Positions 44,412 through 53,867 of a DNA stretch of 64,000 nucleotides are shown here, one piece after another. Source of the stretch: an uncultured Clostridia bacterium (GTDB taxonomy: Bacteria > Bacillota > Clostridia > Christensenellales > Borkfalkiaceae); contig CANQMN010000001.1 in the NCBI GenBank assembly GCA_947624965.1, positions 140,708-204,707 of the forward strand, written 5' to 3'. The first letter of the stretch is position 1. Each line of letters begins with the position of its first letter. A program made the position numbers and the translations under genes. Under the pieces are notes generated by a model. The model was not told where the DNA came from, did not search any database, and worked only from the letters and a program-made list of their open reading frames with translations.

Positions 44412-44745
44412 CCCCCCCCGAAGTGATCGGCATCATGTACAGTTTTCCGCTCGAAAATTGCACTTTGACATAGGGCACTTCGCCTTCGCCGACGGAGACA
44501 GCCCCGATGGAGCTCACCTGCCCGCCGCTCAATGCGTTGATGCCCGCCGTGATATCGTTATACCATTCTTCCAGGGACTTCGCCCCGCTTCCGACGGTTT
44601 GGCTGTAAACGCCGTAGACCGCCTCGTACTGCGCGTCGACTTTGAAGTCTTCTTCGCCGTCGTCGCACGCAGCGATCCCCGCGACGCAGGCGACCGCGCA
44701 GAGGGCGGTGAGCGTCGCTACCAGAAGTTTCCGCAATGCTTTCAT
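44383..44745 (-). CDS. Signal-peptide ORF of the giant lipoprotein, ends after the G9 tract
   Basis: 120 aa. Signal peptide and lipobox AGIAAC (Cys27), then about 75 residues that lead directly into the giant protein. After PITSGGG the frame gives VSIRIRVL and stops; one base over it gives VSLSEYASFKLTAKD and continues for 2350 codons. Eight or eleven G would be in frame; nine is out of frame. The ATG at 44745 lies behind a strong promoter (44830-44858). Confidence 0.82.
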   Translation of the reverse strand: MKALRKLLVATLTALCAVACVAGIAACDDGEEDFKVDAQYEAVYGVYSQTVGSGAKSLEEWYNDITAGINALSGGQVSSIGAVSVGEGEVPYVKVQFSSGKLYMMPITSGGGVSIRIRVL

Positions 44746-44779
44746 AAAACCTACCTCGACTGTTTTCGTACAGAGATGA

Positions 44780-44793
44780 ATTTATGCAAATTC
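44780..44793 (-). promoter_or_regulatory. 14-bp leader motif shared with the VWA operon
   Basis: On the minus strand GAATTTGCATAAAT, 35 bp before the start codon. The identical 14 bp occurs at 56415-56428 in the leader of the zinc-ribbon lipoprotein gene. A 7-bp inverted repeat (TTCGTAT / ATACGAA) overlaps it here. Confidence 0.55.
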
Positions 44794-44829
44794 GTATGCA
44801 ACAAATCCTCTTTATACGAATATTATACA

Positions 44830-44858
44830 TATAATATCATTATAAATTTCTTTTGTCA
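44830..44858 (-). promoter_or_regulatory. Promoter of the giant lipoprotein gene
   Basis: On the minus strand TTGACA, 17-bp spacer, TATTAT, giving a leader of about 80 nt. Confidence 0.78.
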
Positions 44859-44970
44859 AACAAATTGACGGGGGTTTTTGCAAGAATTTCCGCGCGCTTC
44901 GGCATAAATTTCCCAAATCCCGCGCCTCGGGTGGCGCAAAGCCCCCTCCGCACGGCGGTTTTTCCCTGTC

Positions 44971-45490
44971 CTCCCCCTACCCTACCCTCCCCCCTCGCTT
45001 GCGAGGGGGGAGGTAAATAGAAAGAACGGCAGCAAAGGGAGAGACGGGCGGGTGAAAAAAGCGGGAAGGGAAATATTTACTCCCCTTGGTAAGGGGAGTA
45101 AATATAACTACCTCCCTCTTGAAAGGGGGAGGGTTGGGTGGGGGTTGAAAAGGACGAGGAGTAGATTCCCTCCCCCCACCCTACCCTCCCCCCTCACAAC
45201 GTGAGGGGGGAGGTAAATAGAAAGAACGGCGGGAAAGGGAAAAGAGAGAGCGCGAGAAGAAACGGCGGGAAAGGGAGAGACGGGCGGGTAGAAAAAGCGG
45301 GAAGGGAAATATTTACTCCCCTTGGTTAGGGGAGTAAGTATAACTACCTCCCCCTTGGTAAGGGGGAGGGTTGGGTGGGGGTTGAGAAGGACGGGAGGTA
45401 GAGCCCCTCCCCCTACCCTACCCTCCCCCCTCGCAAAGCGAGGGGGGAGGTAAATAGAGAACCTCCCCCTCGCAAGCGAGGGGGGAGGGA
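44971..45490. repeat. Tandem array of GC-rich palindromic repeats
   Basis: No gene is present. Two long near-identical units and a third partial one begin at about 44978, 45178 and 45415. Each unit carries CCTACCCTCCCCCCTC-N-GAGGGGGGAGGTAAATAGA, then AAGGGAAATATTTACTCCCC with its inverted partner GGGGAGTAAATA, then CTACCTCCC...GGGAGGGTTGGGTGGGG. Units differ mainly in loop bases and one ~35-bp insertion. Confidence 0.82.
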
Positions 45491-45507
45491 AAAGAAAGCG
45501 CGAAAGG

Positions 45508-45544
45508 AAAAGGGCTCTCCCGTAGATGGGAGAGCCCTTTTTTT
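45508..45544 (-). terminator. Terminator of the VWA operon
   Basis: 14-bp stem AAAAGGGCTCTCCC / GGGAGAGCCCTTTT with runs of A and T on both sides; it can act in either direction. Confidence 0.85.
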
Positions 45545-45626
45545 GAATTTAATGGTCGCTATGGCGAAAACACAATCCTATTAGGCGTAACGGCTCGGTG
45601 GGAACGACAAGGAGAACGCTATCCTA

Positions 45627-47039
45627 TCAGGCGTAATAGCCGCAACAGAAGAGCCACTGGTTATCCTGCGTGGACATGAGCCTGACGCTCGAATAGGCTT
45701 CCGCCCAGCCTTCGCCGTCGTCGAAGAGACGCTGACCGACCGCGTATGCCTGCAACGCTTCCTTCAACTCCGCCGTTACGGGGTGCGCTCCGTCCGCATT
45801 GCAATAGAGCGCGTAATTTTGGGGCGTACGAAGCGCGCCGGTGTAGAGGAAATCCGAATAGTCCTTCCCGTCTCCCTGGAAATTGATCATTTCAAACATG
45901 AAGCCGTTTCCGTCGTCCGTTTGAATAATTTCGTTGTCCTGTGTGAGCTTCGCGAAGAGGATGGCGCCGTAGACGCCGACCTTCCCCTCCTGCGCTTCCG
46001 CCGCGGTGGGCGCGGTGTAGAGATGGTAGTAGCCGTCTCCCTCGTTCCCCTCGTCGTCCGTCGTGCCGCGCGCGAACAGTTTTACCTTGCTGCCGTCGAG
46101 AATGCGCCCCGTAGAGTAGTAGAAGTAGCGGAAACTGCCGCTCGGCTGCAACACCTGCATGAGATCCTGTTCCTTCGCCAGAACTTCCTGATAGGTAGGC
46201 TCTACCGGCGGTTTGACGCCGCCGCTCGAACCGCCCCTATCCACCGTGAGCGTGAACACCACGCTGATGGGAAACTCCCCCGTGCGCGAGCTTGCATTCA
46301 AGACATAGAACACCTTCCCCGCGAGATCGTCGCGGTTGAGCCGACACTTATAGTTTCCCGTATAGGAAGCGCTCGTCGACGGGTTTACCTGCGGGGTGGC
46401 GGAATCGTTCCTGTTCCAAGAGCCGCTGACCGTGTTGCCGCTGTACCCGACGAGATGGGGCTTTACGTTGTTCTCCGTCGTACTGCACCACGTCTCGAAC
46501 ACGCCCGATTGCATGGTGAACCACTGTTGTTGGAGCACGCTCTGGAAGGTAACGCGGTAGGCAACGGTATCCGAGATCGAGGGATGGATGCCGGTAGGCA
46601 TCGACGGCTCTCCCGTGCGGCCTGCGTAATCCACCACGCTGTAAATTTTGATCTCGACGTCCCTATGGTCGTTATCGGCGAAATAGATGTTGGGATTGTA
46701 GACGTATTGGTTGGGAAGGGAGACGAGCGTTACCGAATACTCGCCGTCCAGCCCGTCCGTCGTCGCGACGCCGTTCTCGTCGAAGGCGGCGCGGTAGGTG
46801 CTGCCGTCCTCCCCTTTCCACTGCGCCATGAGGGAAGCGGGGCGCTCGAACGCCACGCCCGTAAGTTTTACGGTGAAATCGCCGATCTCGTCTCCGCTGC
46901 CGATCCCGCCCCCGCTCGGGCGCGACGTGCTCGTATCCGAGCCGGAAGGCTTTCTGTTGACCGCCTCCTTATACGTCTCACACCCCGCGATGCAAAAGAG
47001 CATGGCTACGGAGAGGATTGCAATGAGAAATCTCTTCAT
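45627..47039 (-). CDS. Lipoprotein of the VWA operon, unknown family
   Basis: 470 aa. Lipobox CIAGC (Cys20), a Ser/Gly/Pro linker (about 30-50), then mostly beta sequence with no recognised domain. It is the last gene of the seven-gene operon; its ATG overlaps the stop of the VWA gene by 4 bp (ATGA). Probably extracellular and working with the VWA membrane proteins. Confidence 0.82.
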   Translation of the reverse strand: MKRFLIAILSVAMLFCIAGCETYKEAVNRKPSGSDTSTSRPSGGGIGSGDEIGDFTVKLTGVAFERPASLMAQWKGEDGSTYRAAFDENGVATTDGLDGEYSVTLVSLPNQYVYNPNIYFADNDHRDVEIKIYSVVDYAGRTGEPSMPTGIHPSISDTVAYRVTFQSVLQQQWFTMQSGVFETWCSTTENNVKPHLVGYSGNTVSGSWNRNDSATPQVNPSTSASYTGNYKCRLNRDDLAGKVFYVLNASSRTGEFPISVVFTLTVDRGGSSGGVKPPVEPTYQEVLAKEQDLMQVLQPSGSFRYFYYSTGRILDGSKVKLFARGTTDDEGNEGDGYYHLYTAPTAAEAQEGKVGVYGAILFAKLTQDNEIIQTDDGNGFMFEMINFQGDGKDYSDFLYTGALRTPQNYALYCNADGAHPVTAELKEALQAYAVGQRLFDDGEGWAEAYSSVRLMSTQDNQWLFCCGYYA

Positions 47040-49834
47040 TGTCTGCTACCTCCCGCCTTTTTTTTATTCTTCCGCGCAAAGCCGAAGAAACTCTTGATGT
47101 CCTCCCATTTGAGTTTGCGCACCGCAACGTCCACGACGAACAGGACGGCGACGGCGATGAGAAGAGGCACCGTAAGATCGAAGGAATACGTCGCGAGATC
47201 GTCCTCGTTGTTGACGAGCGCGAGCTCCCCGTCGGTGCTGACGATCCCCCTTCCGTTGAGCGCGCGGAGCAGCTCGGAGGGATCGTACGAAGCAAAACTA
47301 TCGTATTCCGCCGCAAAGGAATTGTTGAGTACGGCGGTCTGCGCGTAATCGTTCCCCGCAAAGGAATAGACGACTTCAATGACGTATTTGCCGACGAGCG
47401 AACTATCTATCTCGCTGTAATAGTAGTTGGAGCCGAACGTCATGAGCTCTGTGTATGCGTCGCCGTCCGGCGTGGAGATGTTGAGCGTTACGAGCCCGTC
47501 GTACTGGTAGTTGGACGGCGTGACCGTAATGCGGCTCACGGAGCCCTCCTGCTCGATTTCGAGATTGTACGGCACGGAGGACTTCTCCTTGGGTATGTTC
47601 TCCTCGAACACGTTTTGCAGGAACTGCCCCTCGATGCCGCTCTCCGCCCAGTGCGTGAGCCAAGAGCCGTTCTCCCCGCCCACCATGCTGGTGAACGTGG
47701 AGACCTTGCCGTTCCCGTAATCCCAATAGGCGAACAGCGGGATCTCGTTTTGATTGCCCGAGGGCGTCTCGTGGTCGAGCGTGAGCACCGTCGTCGCGCT
47801 GGGCTTGATGCGGCTGTACACATACCCCGAGACGGCGGGGATCTCCGAAATGTTGATGCCCGAGAGCACGCTGTCCGTTCTGCGGAGCACGTTGACGGTC
47901 GCCTCCTGCTCTACGACGGTCGCCGTTACATTGTCCGAAATTTCCCCGAAGGTAACCTCGTCGAGGTTTTCGAGATTGTTGGAATAGTAGTACTTCCCGT
48001 GTCCCACGGCGGCGTACCGTTCGAGCGAACGCTTTGCCGTGGTGGCGGCGGGATCGGAGTTGGAGCCGTCTGCCGCGTCGCCCTGTCTGCCGACGTCGAA
48101 CACCGAGGTCGCGATGCCCACGTCGTACATCTGGGTGATGACCGTCTCGGGATTGGGAATGCTCGTGCCCGTGCCCGCGCCGACGTAGTTGAGCCCGTCG
48201 GTGATGAGCATGACCTGCTTCTCGCTGTAAGGGAGCGGCGCGATAAATTCATACGCCATGCGGAGCCCCGCGCCGATCACCGTGCCCTGTCTGCCGTCCA
48301 GCCCGTTGATGCTGTTGATGATGGTCTGGCGGTTGTTCTCCAAGGAGATGGGCGCCTGCACGAGCTCGGCGTCGCCGTAGAAGGTGATGATACAGATCTG
48401 ATCCTCGGGATTGAGAATGTCGAGGAGACGGATGGAGAGCTGTTTCGCGATCTCCAAATGGAAGAGGTGCTCCATGCTCAACGAGGAGTCCACGATGAGC
48501 GTGTACAGTTTGGGCTCGCCGTCCTGATTGCCGTAGCGGACGGGGAGCATATCGGTCAGCGCCCGCTGCGCCTCGGTGGTGGCGCTCTGCAAATAGAGAT
48601 TGCCCATCGTTACGAGGTCCTTCCCGAAGAGGGAGACCGCCGTATCCACGTTCCGCATGAAGGTGGTGGAGCCGTCCAGATCGGAGACGTCGAGATTGGC
48701 GAGCACGATCTGGTCGTACCAGCAGAGCTGTTCGATGTCCACGGGGACGGCGGTATCCAAGAGGTGGAAGTTGATGTCCTCGTTGTCGCGGAACTGCTCG
48801 ATGTACAGTTCCTTGCGGGAGAGCGGCACCGTCGTATCGACTTCGTACACGTCGATCGACGCGACATCCCCGTACTGCTCGACGGCGGCGACGGCGTCTG
48901 CCCAGCTGCCCGTAACGAACAGCACGCGCATGTCGTCTACGACGCTCTGCGTGAACGTATATTCGTTGTTGTGGGGATTTTCGTCCCCCTCCGCCTCGAC
49001 GATCACCTTGTAATCGAAGGTGCCCTCCTCGGAGGTATCCAAATCGAACTCGATGTTGTTGAGCCCCTCCGCGAGGGAGACCATCTTCTCCGAGATCTTC
49101 TCCTCTCCGCGGACGAGCCGCATGACGGCGTCCGTCTCATAGGTGGACTGCACGCCGACATCCGCCGTCTCCTCCCGCCCGAAATAGGCGTTCTTCGTGA
49201 AGTCGACGGAGGAGATCTGTACCTCGGACACATCGTAGGAGATGTTGTCGTCCAGATAGATGGCGTCCACGCGGATGTTCTTCGCCACCAAACCGTCTAC
49301 GGCGCGCGTGATGGCATAGGTATCCGTCGCGTCCGTCTGCTTCCCGTCCGTGATGAGGACGATGCGCTTGATGACGCCCTCCTTGAAGAGTTCGCCCGTG
49401 TAGGCGAGCGCCTCCGCTATGTTCGTCTCGCTGGTGTCCACCGTGGCGTTGCGCACGCTCTCGAATTCGGAGGGATCCCCCAAATTGTTGAGCACCTCGC
49501 AGTCCTTCCCGAAGCACACGACGCCCAGTTTGCTGTGGGCGGGCAGGTCGAGATTGCGGATGTAGCTGTCCACAAGGTCGAGATTTTTGTCCGTGGAATA
49601 GGAGACGTCCGCGACGACGTAGACGTCCGTCTCGGTGAGCACGGAGCGGAAGGAAGTCCCCGCCGCGGCAAACCCGATGAGGACCGCCATCACGACGTGC
49701 ATGACCATCGACGCGATATTGTGCCCGTTTGCATTCTCCTTGCGGATCGCAAGCGCGAACGGCACGGTGAACAGCGCGACGAGCGGGAGAATGATGAATA
49801 ACAGATAGGCGTTATCGAAGCTGATACTGCTCAT
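47036..49834 (-). CDS. Membrane protein with two VWA domains
   Basis: 932 aa. Two N-terminal helices (about 8-30, 40-60), a first VWA domain (DVSYS at about 75, LITDGKQTD) and a glutamine-amidotransferase-like middle. A second VWA domain follows (VDSSLSM at about 450, MLITDGLNY), then a beta region and a final helix at about 890-910 with a basic tail. Both VWA domains keep the DxSxS metal site. It resembles the BatB-like membrane VWA proteins found beside MoxR and DUF58. It overlaps its neighbours at both ends. Confidence 0.87.
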   Translation of the reverse strand: MSSISFDNAYLLFIILPLVALFTVPFALAIRKENANGHNIASMVMHVVMAVLIGFAAAGTSFRSVLTETDVYVVADVSYSTDKNLDLVDSYIRNLDLPAHSKLGVVCFGKDCEVLNNLGDPSEFESVRNATVDTSETNIAEALAYTGELFKEGVIKRIVLITDGKQTDATDTYAITRAVDGLVAKNIRVDAIYLDDNISYDVSEVQISSVDFTKNAYFGREETADVGVQSTYETDAVMRLVRGEEKISEKMVSLAEGLNNIEFDLDTSEEGTFDYKVIVEAEGDENPHNNEYTFTQSVVDDMRVLFVTGSWADAVAAVEQYGDVASIDVYEVDTTVPLSRKELYIEQFRDNEDINFHLLDTAVPVDIEQLCWYDQIVLANLDVSDLDGSTTFMRNVDTAVSLFGKDLVTMGNLYLQSATTEAQRALTDMLPVRYGNQDGEPKLYTLIVDSSLSMEHLFHLEIAKQLSIRLLDILNPEDQICIITFYGDAELVQAPISLENNRQTIINSINGLDGRQGTVIGAGLRMAYEFIAPLPYSEKQVMLITDGLNYVGAGTGTSIPNPETVITQMYDVGIATSVFDVGRQGDAADGSNSDPAATTAKRSLERYAAVGHGKYYYSNNLENLDEVTFGEISDNVTATVVEQEATVNVLRRTDSVLSGINISEIPAVSGYVYSRIKPSATTVLTLDHETPSGNQNEIPLFAYWDYGNGKVSTFTSMVGGENGSWLTHWAESGIEGQFLQNVFEENIPKEKSSVPYNLEIEQEGSVSRITVTPSNYQYDGLVTLNISTPDGDAYTELMTFGSNYYYSEIDSSLVGKYVIEVVYSFAGNDYAQTAVLNNSFAAEYDSFASYDPSELLRALNGRGIVSTDGELALVNNEDDLATYSFDLTVPLLIAVAVLFVVDVAVRKLKWEDIKSFFGFARKNKKKAGGSRQ

Positions 49835-51746
49835 AACAATACACCCCGTAATCCGCTACTGCCACGACGCCGAGCAAAATGAAGAGAATGAGCAAGTCGT
49901 CGTAGATGCCGTCGAACTTGCCGTCCAGCGCAAGCCCTTCGATGATAAAGTCCTCGCCTTCCTCGGCGGGAACGCGCTCCGATTCGGGAAGAGACGCGAA
50001 CACGTTGAGCGTTCTCACGTCCGTTCCTCCCCGCATCGTCATACTTATTTTATAGGCGCCCGCCTCGTCCAGCCGATATTCGCTGACGGCGACGGTCGTA
50101 TCCAGATATGCCTTCTTTCCGCCCGGCGTCTCCACCTCGATGCTCAAACACCCCGGGAGAACGTTCACTTGCGCGACTTCGCCGCAGTAGTAGTTGGTCT
50201 CCTCGATGAGCGTCGGGAAAGAATAGTTGAGGAAATTGGAGACGAGCGCCGCCAGATCGCCCGTGAGGGCGAAGGGCGCGGACGCGTTGAGCGGGAAGGC
50301 GAACACCACTTCGCGGTTGCCGTACACGTTGCTCCCCGTAAAGACGACGGAGTTCCTGTCGCAAGTTACGAGGGTGGTGAACTTTCCGCTGACGCCGCAC
50401 TTCACATAGCCCGAAAGCGCGAAACTTCTGCCCGACGTGCCCGCGAGAAGGCGCTTGACCGTCGTGGACGTGGACGTGGAATACGTCGCTTCCTGTCTGG
50501 GCGTCGCCGTGTCCTGAAAGGTGAAATTCGCCCCCGGGACCGTCTTTGTGGGATTGATGAACCACACCGCGCCGCTCTCGGGCATGACTTCGGGCGTGCA
50601 CGAATCGAAGATGTACAGACCGTACCCCGACGGCGTCGTTTCGAGATATTCTTCGGGCGACATGACCGACATGATGCCGCTCGCGCCCGCCTCCTCGTCC
50701 CCCGCATCCTTGAATCCCGCGGCGCGCATGGCGGCGCGGAGGAAGAACGCGGGCTGACCGTTCGTTCCCGCCTCCGGGAGCTCCGTTATGATGAGCGCGT
50801 TGCCGAAGTTCTGCGCGTCGACGCTGTATACGATGACTTCGCTGTCCAGCGCGAGCGCGTCCGCATCCTTGATGCGCACCTTCATCGCGCCGAACGAAGC
50901 GACGTCGCAGGAGATGGTGAACGCCGTCTCCTCCTCCTTGATGAGGGAGAGCGTCTGCGAGGCGCTCGGGACATAATCCTCCGTACCGCTCGCGGCGAAG
51001 GAGACCTCTACCTCGACGTTTGCGTCGCTCGTATAGGAGATCGCCTTGCCCGAAACGACGATCTGCGTGCCCGTCGCCTCGTACTCTATCCCGGAGAGCG
51101 CGTAGTTTTCCACCGCATCCTTCCCCGCGGTAACGTTGACGACCTCGATGTTCTGCGTCTGTTGATAGTTTTTATCGGTTACGAGATAGATAACGGAAGC
51201 CGCGTTTTCGTTGAAGTAGTCCTGCGCCGCGTCGAGCATCTTGATGTATTCGGGCGTGATGCAGGAGACTTCGAGCGAATGGAGGATCTCGATCGCCTGA
51301 TCTTTATCCGTGAGCTCGGTATAGATGCGCTCCGACGAAGCGCCGATGTAGACGAGCGTATACAGGCTGCCGTTCGCGGCGCCGTCTATCTGCCCCTCGA
51401 TCCAATCGACCGCGCGGGCAAAACGGGTCTTGCCGTCCTGCTCGATGTTCATGCTGCCCGAGGCGTCGAGCACGAAGCAGTAGGCGTTCGCCGAATCGGC
51501 GAGCGTGATGACGGGGTGCGCGATGAGGAAGGAGGCAAGGACCGCCACGAGGATCTGCAAGATGAGCGCGATGATCCCGACGAGCCTGCTGATGGGCAGA
51601 CGCTTCTTGATGAACTTTTCGCTGAGCGTCCAGAGATAGGTGGACGGGATCGTCTGCTCGGTATACTTGTTCTTGATGATGTAGATGAGGATAAAGACGG
51701 GGACGGCGATGAGCCCCAAAAGTCCGATGAGATAGAGGAAACTCAT
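49812..51746 (-). CDS. BatA-like membrane VWA protein
   Basis: 644 aa. An N-terminal BatA-type membrane region (helix about 5-22, then helix 58-78 before the VWA), a VWA domain with VLDASGSM and LVTDKN, a long beta region, and a C-terminal helix (about 618-635). The DxSxS site is complete. It overlaps the DUF58 gene by 4 bp upstream and the next VWA gene by 23 bp. Confidence 0.87.
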   Translation of the reverse strand: MSFLYLIGLLGLIAVPVFILIYIIKNKYTEQTIPSTYLWTLSEKFIKKRLPISRLVGIIALILQILVAVLASFLIAHPVITLADSANAYCFVLDASGSMNIEQDGKTRFARAVDWIEGQIDGAANGSLYTLVYIGASSERIYTELTDKDQAIEILHSLEVSCITPEYIKMLDAAQDYFNENAASVIYLVTDKNYQQTQNIEVVNVTAGKDAVENYALSGIEYEATGTQIVVSGKAISYTSDANVEVEVSFAASGTEDYVPSASQTLSLIKEEETAFTISCDVASFGAMKVRIKDADALALDSEVIVYSVDAQNFGNALIITELPEAGTNGQPAFFLRAAMRAAGFKDAGDEEAGASGIMSVMSPEEYLETTPSGYGLYIFDSCTPEVMPESGAVWFINPTKTVPGANFTFQDTATPRQEATYSTSTSTTVKRLLAGTSGRSFALSGYVKCGVSGKFTTLVTCDRNSVVFTGSNVYGNREVVFAFPLNASAPFALTGDLAALVSNFLNYSFPTLIEETNYYCGEVAQVNVLPGCLSIEVETPGGKKAYLDTTVAVSEYRLDEAGAYKISMTMRGGTDVRTLNVFASLPESERVPAEEGEDFIIEGLALDGKFDGIYDDLLILFILLGVVAVADYGVYCYEQYQLR

Positions 51747-52630
51747 TTCAACACCCCCGATTCTACCAGTTTATCGAAGAACACTTCCTGCAAAGGATCG
51801 TCATCCGAGACGAGAATGTAGCTCCCGCCGCGCGCGGCGCAGTTTTCGCGGACTCTGCCCGTCGCGTATTCGAGCGCGCGCCGATAGGCGCGGATGATCT
51901 CCTTGCTGATGTTCTTGCGGTAGTAGTTTTCCGCATTTTCACTGTCGTAAAAGTGCATCTTCCCGCGCACTTTGGGCGCGAGCTCGTCCTTGGAGAGCAC
52001 CTGCACGCAGAGGATATCCCTCCGCTTGCTCGCAAGATGGTCGAGCGCGGCGACGAAATCCTCGTCCGTGAGAAAATCGGAGATGATAACGGAGAGCCCG
52101 TCTCCGTAGCCCACCTTCGTGGGCAAGATCGCCTCCGAGATGCGGCACGACGCGCCGTCGAACACGATGTCGTTGAGCTTTCCCACGTTGTTGAAGTACG
52201 CTTCCTTCCCGAGAATGTTCTCGATCACGGGCTCCACGCGGTTTTCCCGCATGGCGTAGACGGAGACCTTGTCCATCTCGCAGACGGCGAGATAGGCGAA
52301 TGTCGCCGCGAGACGGATGGCTTGCACGTCCTTTTCGCCCTTCCCGAAGCTCATGGAGCGGCTCGCGTCGAGATAGATGCGCGCATGGGTCTGCCGCTCG
52401 TCGAGATAGAGTTTGAGATAGAGCTTTTCAAAGCGCGCGAAAGCGTTCCAGTCGATCTTCGTGATGTCGTCGCCGGGAAGATAATCGCGGTAATCCGTAA
52501 ATTCGCAGGAGGAGCCGAACGACTTGCTCTGATGGCTTCCGCCGAACGCTCCCGCCACGCAATTTTTGAGAAGCGTCTGCAACAGTTCCACCTGTTCCAA
52601 AAACGCTTCGTTCACTGCCAATTCGCTCAT
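51743..52630 (-). CDS. DUF58 domain protein
   Basis: 295 aa. The signature reads DYRDYLPGDDITKIDWNAFA, followed by a VWA-like fold with LDASRSMSFG. It is the usual partner of MoxR ATPases and membrane VWA proteins, probably an adaptor in chaperone-like maturation of envelope or secreted complexes (family knowledge; mechanism unclear). It starts 8 bp after moxR. Confidence 0.92.
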   Translation of the reverse strand: MSELAVNEAFLEQVELLQTLLKNCVAGAFGGSHQSKSFGSSCEFTDYRDYLPGDDITKIDWNAFARFEKLYLKLYLDERQTHARIYLDASRSMSFGKGEKDVQAIRLAATFAYLAVCEMDKVSVYAMRENRVEPVIENILGKEAYFNNVGKLNDIVFDGASCRISEAILPTKVGYGDGLSVIISDFLTDEDFVAALDHLASKRRDILCVQVLSKDELAPKVRGKMHFYDSENAENYYRKNISKEIIRAYRRALEYATGRVRENCAARGGSYILVSDDDPLQEVFFDKLVESGVLK

Positions 52631-52637
52631 GTTAAAC

Positions 52638-53810
52638 TTACTTGGTTTCGCCGAGAATGAGGGTTATGACGTCGTCTGCCGCCAATTTGTCGCTGATCGC
52701 GTTATAGTTGAGCTTGATCCTGTGCCGAAGAACGGGATATGCGAGCGTCTTGATGTCCTCGTAGGACACGTTGTATCTGCCGTGCATGAGCGCGCGCACC
52801 TTCGCGCAGGTGATGAGCGCCTGCGCCGCACGCGGAGACGCGCCGACTTTGACGTACTTTTTCGCCGTGTCCGAGGTCTTTTCGATCTCGGGGTGGGTGT
52901 TCGAGACGAGGTTGACCGTGAAATCGAGAATGTCGCGGATGACGGGCACGCCCTTGGCAAGTTCGCGCATTTCGAGAATGGTCTTTCCGTCCAGCACCGC
53001 TTCCGCGGTCTCGTCCATCGTGATCTGCGTCATGTTGACGATGTTCGCGATCTCCTCCGCCGAGGGGAACCCGACGAGCAGTTTGAACATGAAACGGTCG
53101 ATCTGCGCTTCGGGAAGCGGATAGGTACCGTCCTGCTCGATGGGGTTTTCCGTCGCGAGGACGAAGAAGGGTTCTTCCAGAAGATACGTCTGTTTGGAGA
53201 CGGTAACTTTGTGCTCCTGCATCACTTCGAGCATCGCCGACTGCGTTTTGGGCGTCGCACGGTTGATTTCATCCGCGAGGACGAGATTGGCGAAGATGGG
53301 TCCGCGCTGGAACACCATGCTCATTCTGCCCGCTTCGTCCTGCTCGATGATGTTTGCGCCCGTAACGTCGGAAGGCATGAGGTCGGGCGTGAACTGGATC
53401 CGCGAGAACGGCAACCGGAGCGCCCGCCCGAGAGAACGGACGAGACGGGTCTTGCCGACGCCGGGAACGCCTTCCAACAGCACGTTGCCCCCCGCGACGA
53501 TGGCGCAGAGCACGTTGTCGATGATATCGTCCATGCCGACGATATCCTTGGCGAGCTCCCGCTTCACCTCGTCGATGGCGCGACCGAACTCCTTCACCTT
53601 TTCGGGCGCTTCGGCGGGCTGTTCCTCCGCGATCGCCTCCGCGGTCTCGGGCGCAGCCGTCTCCGCGGTCTCGGGGACGATCGTCCCCTCTGCCTCGGGC
53701 GCGATCTCCGCGTCAACCGCGGTCCCGTTCGTTTCGGGTTCAAGCGCGGACGGCGCGAGCTCCGCCGCGACTTCCTGTTCGGTCTTCTTTGAATGTTTCG
53801 CTTTCTTCAT
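52638..53810 (-). CDS. MoxR-type AAA+ ATPase
   Basis: 390 aa. An acidic, Ala/Glu/Pro-rich disordered tail of about 75 residues precedes a complete AAA_3 module: VLLEGVPGVGKT (Walker A), LADEINRATPKTQSAMLE (Walker B), ATENPIEQDGTYPLPEAQ (sensor 1) and the lid domain. The extension is unusual for MoxR. The ATG at 53810 follows GAGGAG. Its ATPase activity presumably drives the DUF58/VWA partners. Confidence 0.93.
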   Translation of the reverse strand: MKKAKHSKKTEQEVAAELAPSALEPETNGTAVDAEIAPEAEGTIVPETAETAAPETAEAIAEEQPAEAPEKVKEFGRAIDEVKRELAKDIVGMDDIIDNVLCAIVAGGNVLLEGVPGVGKTRLVRSLGRALRLPFSRIQFTPDLMPSDVTGANIIEQDEAGRMSMVFQRGPIFANLVLADEINRATPKTQSAMLEVMQEHKVTVSKQTYLLEEPFFVLATENPIEQDGTYPLPEAQIDRFMFKLLVGFPSAEEIANIVNMTQITMDETAEAVLDGKTILEMRELAKGVPVIRDILDFTVNLVSNTHPEIEKTSDTAKKYVKVGASPRAAQALITCAKVRALMHGRYNVSYEDIKTLAYPVLRHRIKLNYNAISDKLAADDVITLILGETK

Positions 53811-53867
53811 GATATACTCCTCGATTATCAGCAGACCCGCTGAAATTTTTTCTGTTTGCTCTGCGCG

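Noticed and set aside
44971..45490. CRISPR array
   Set aside because: Units are palindromic, of different lengths, and not separated by unique spacers of constant size; no cas genes are near.
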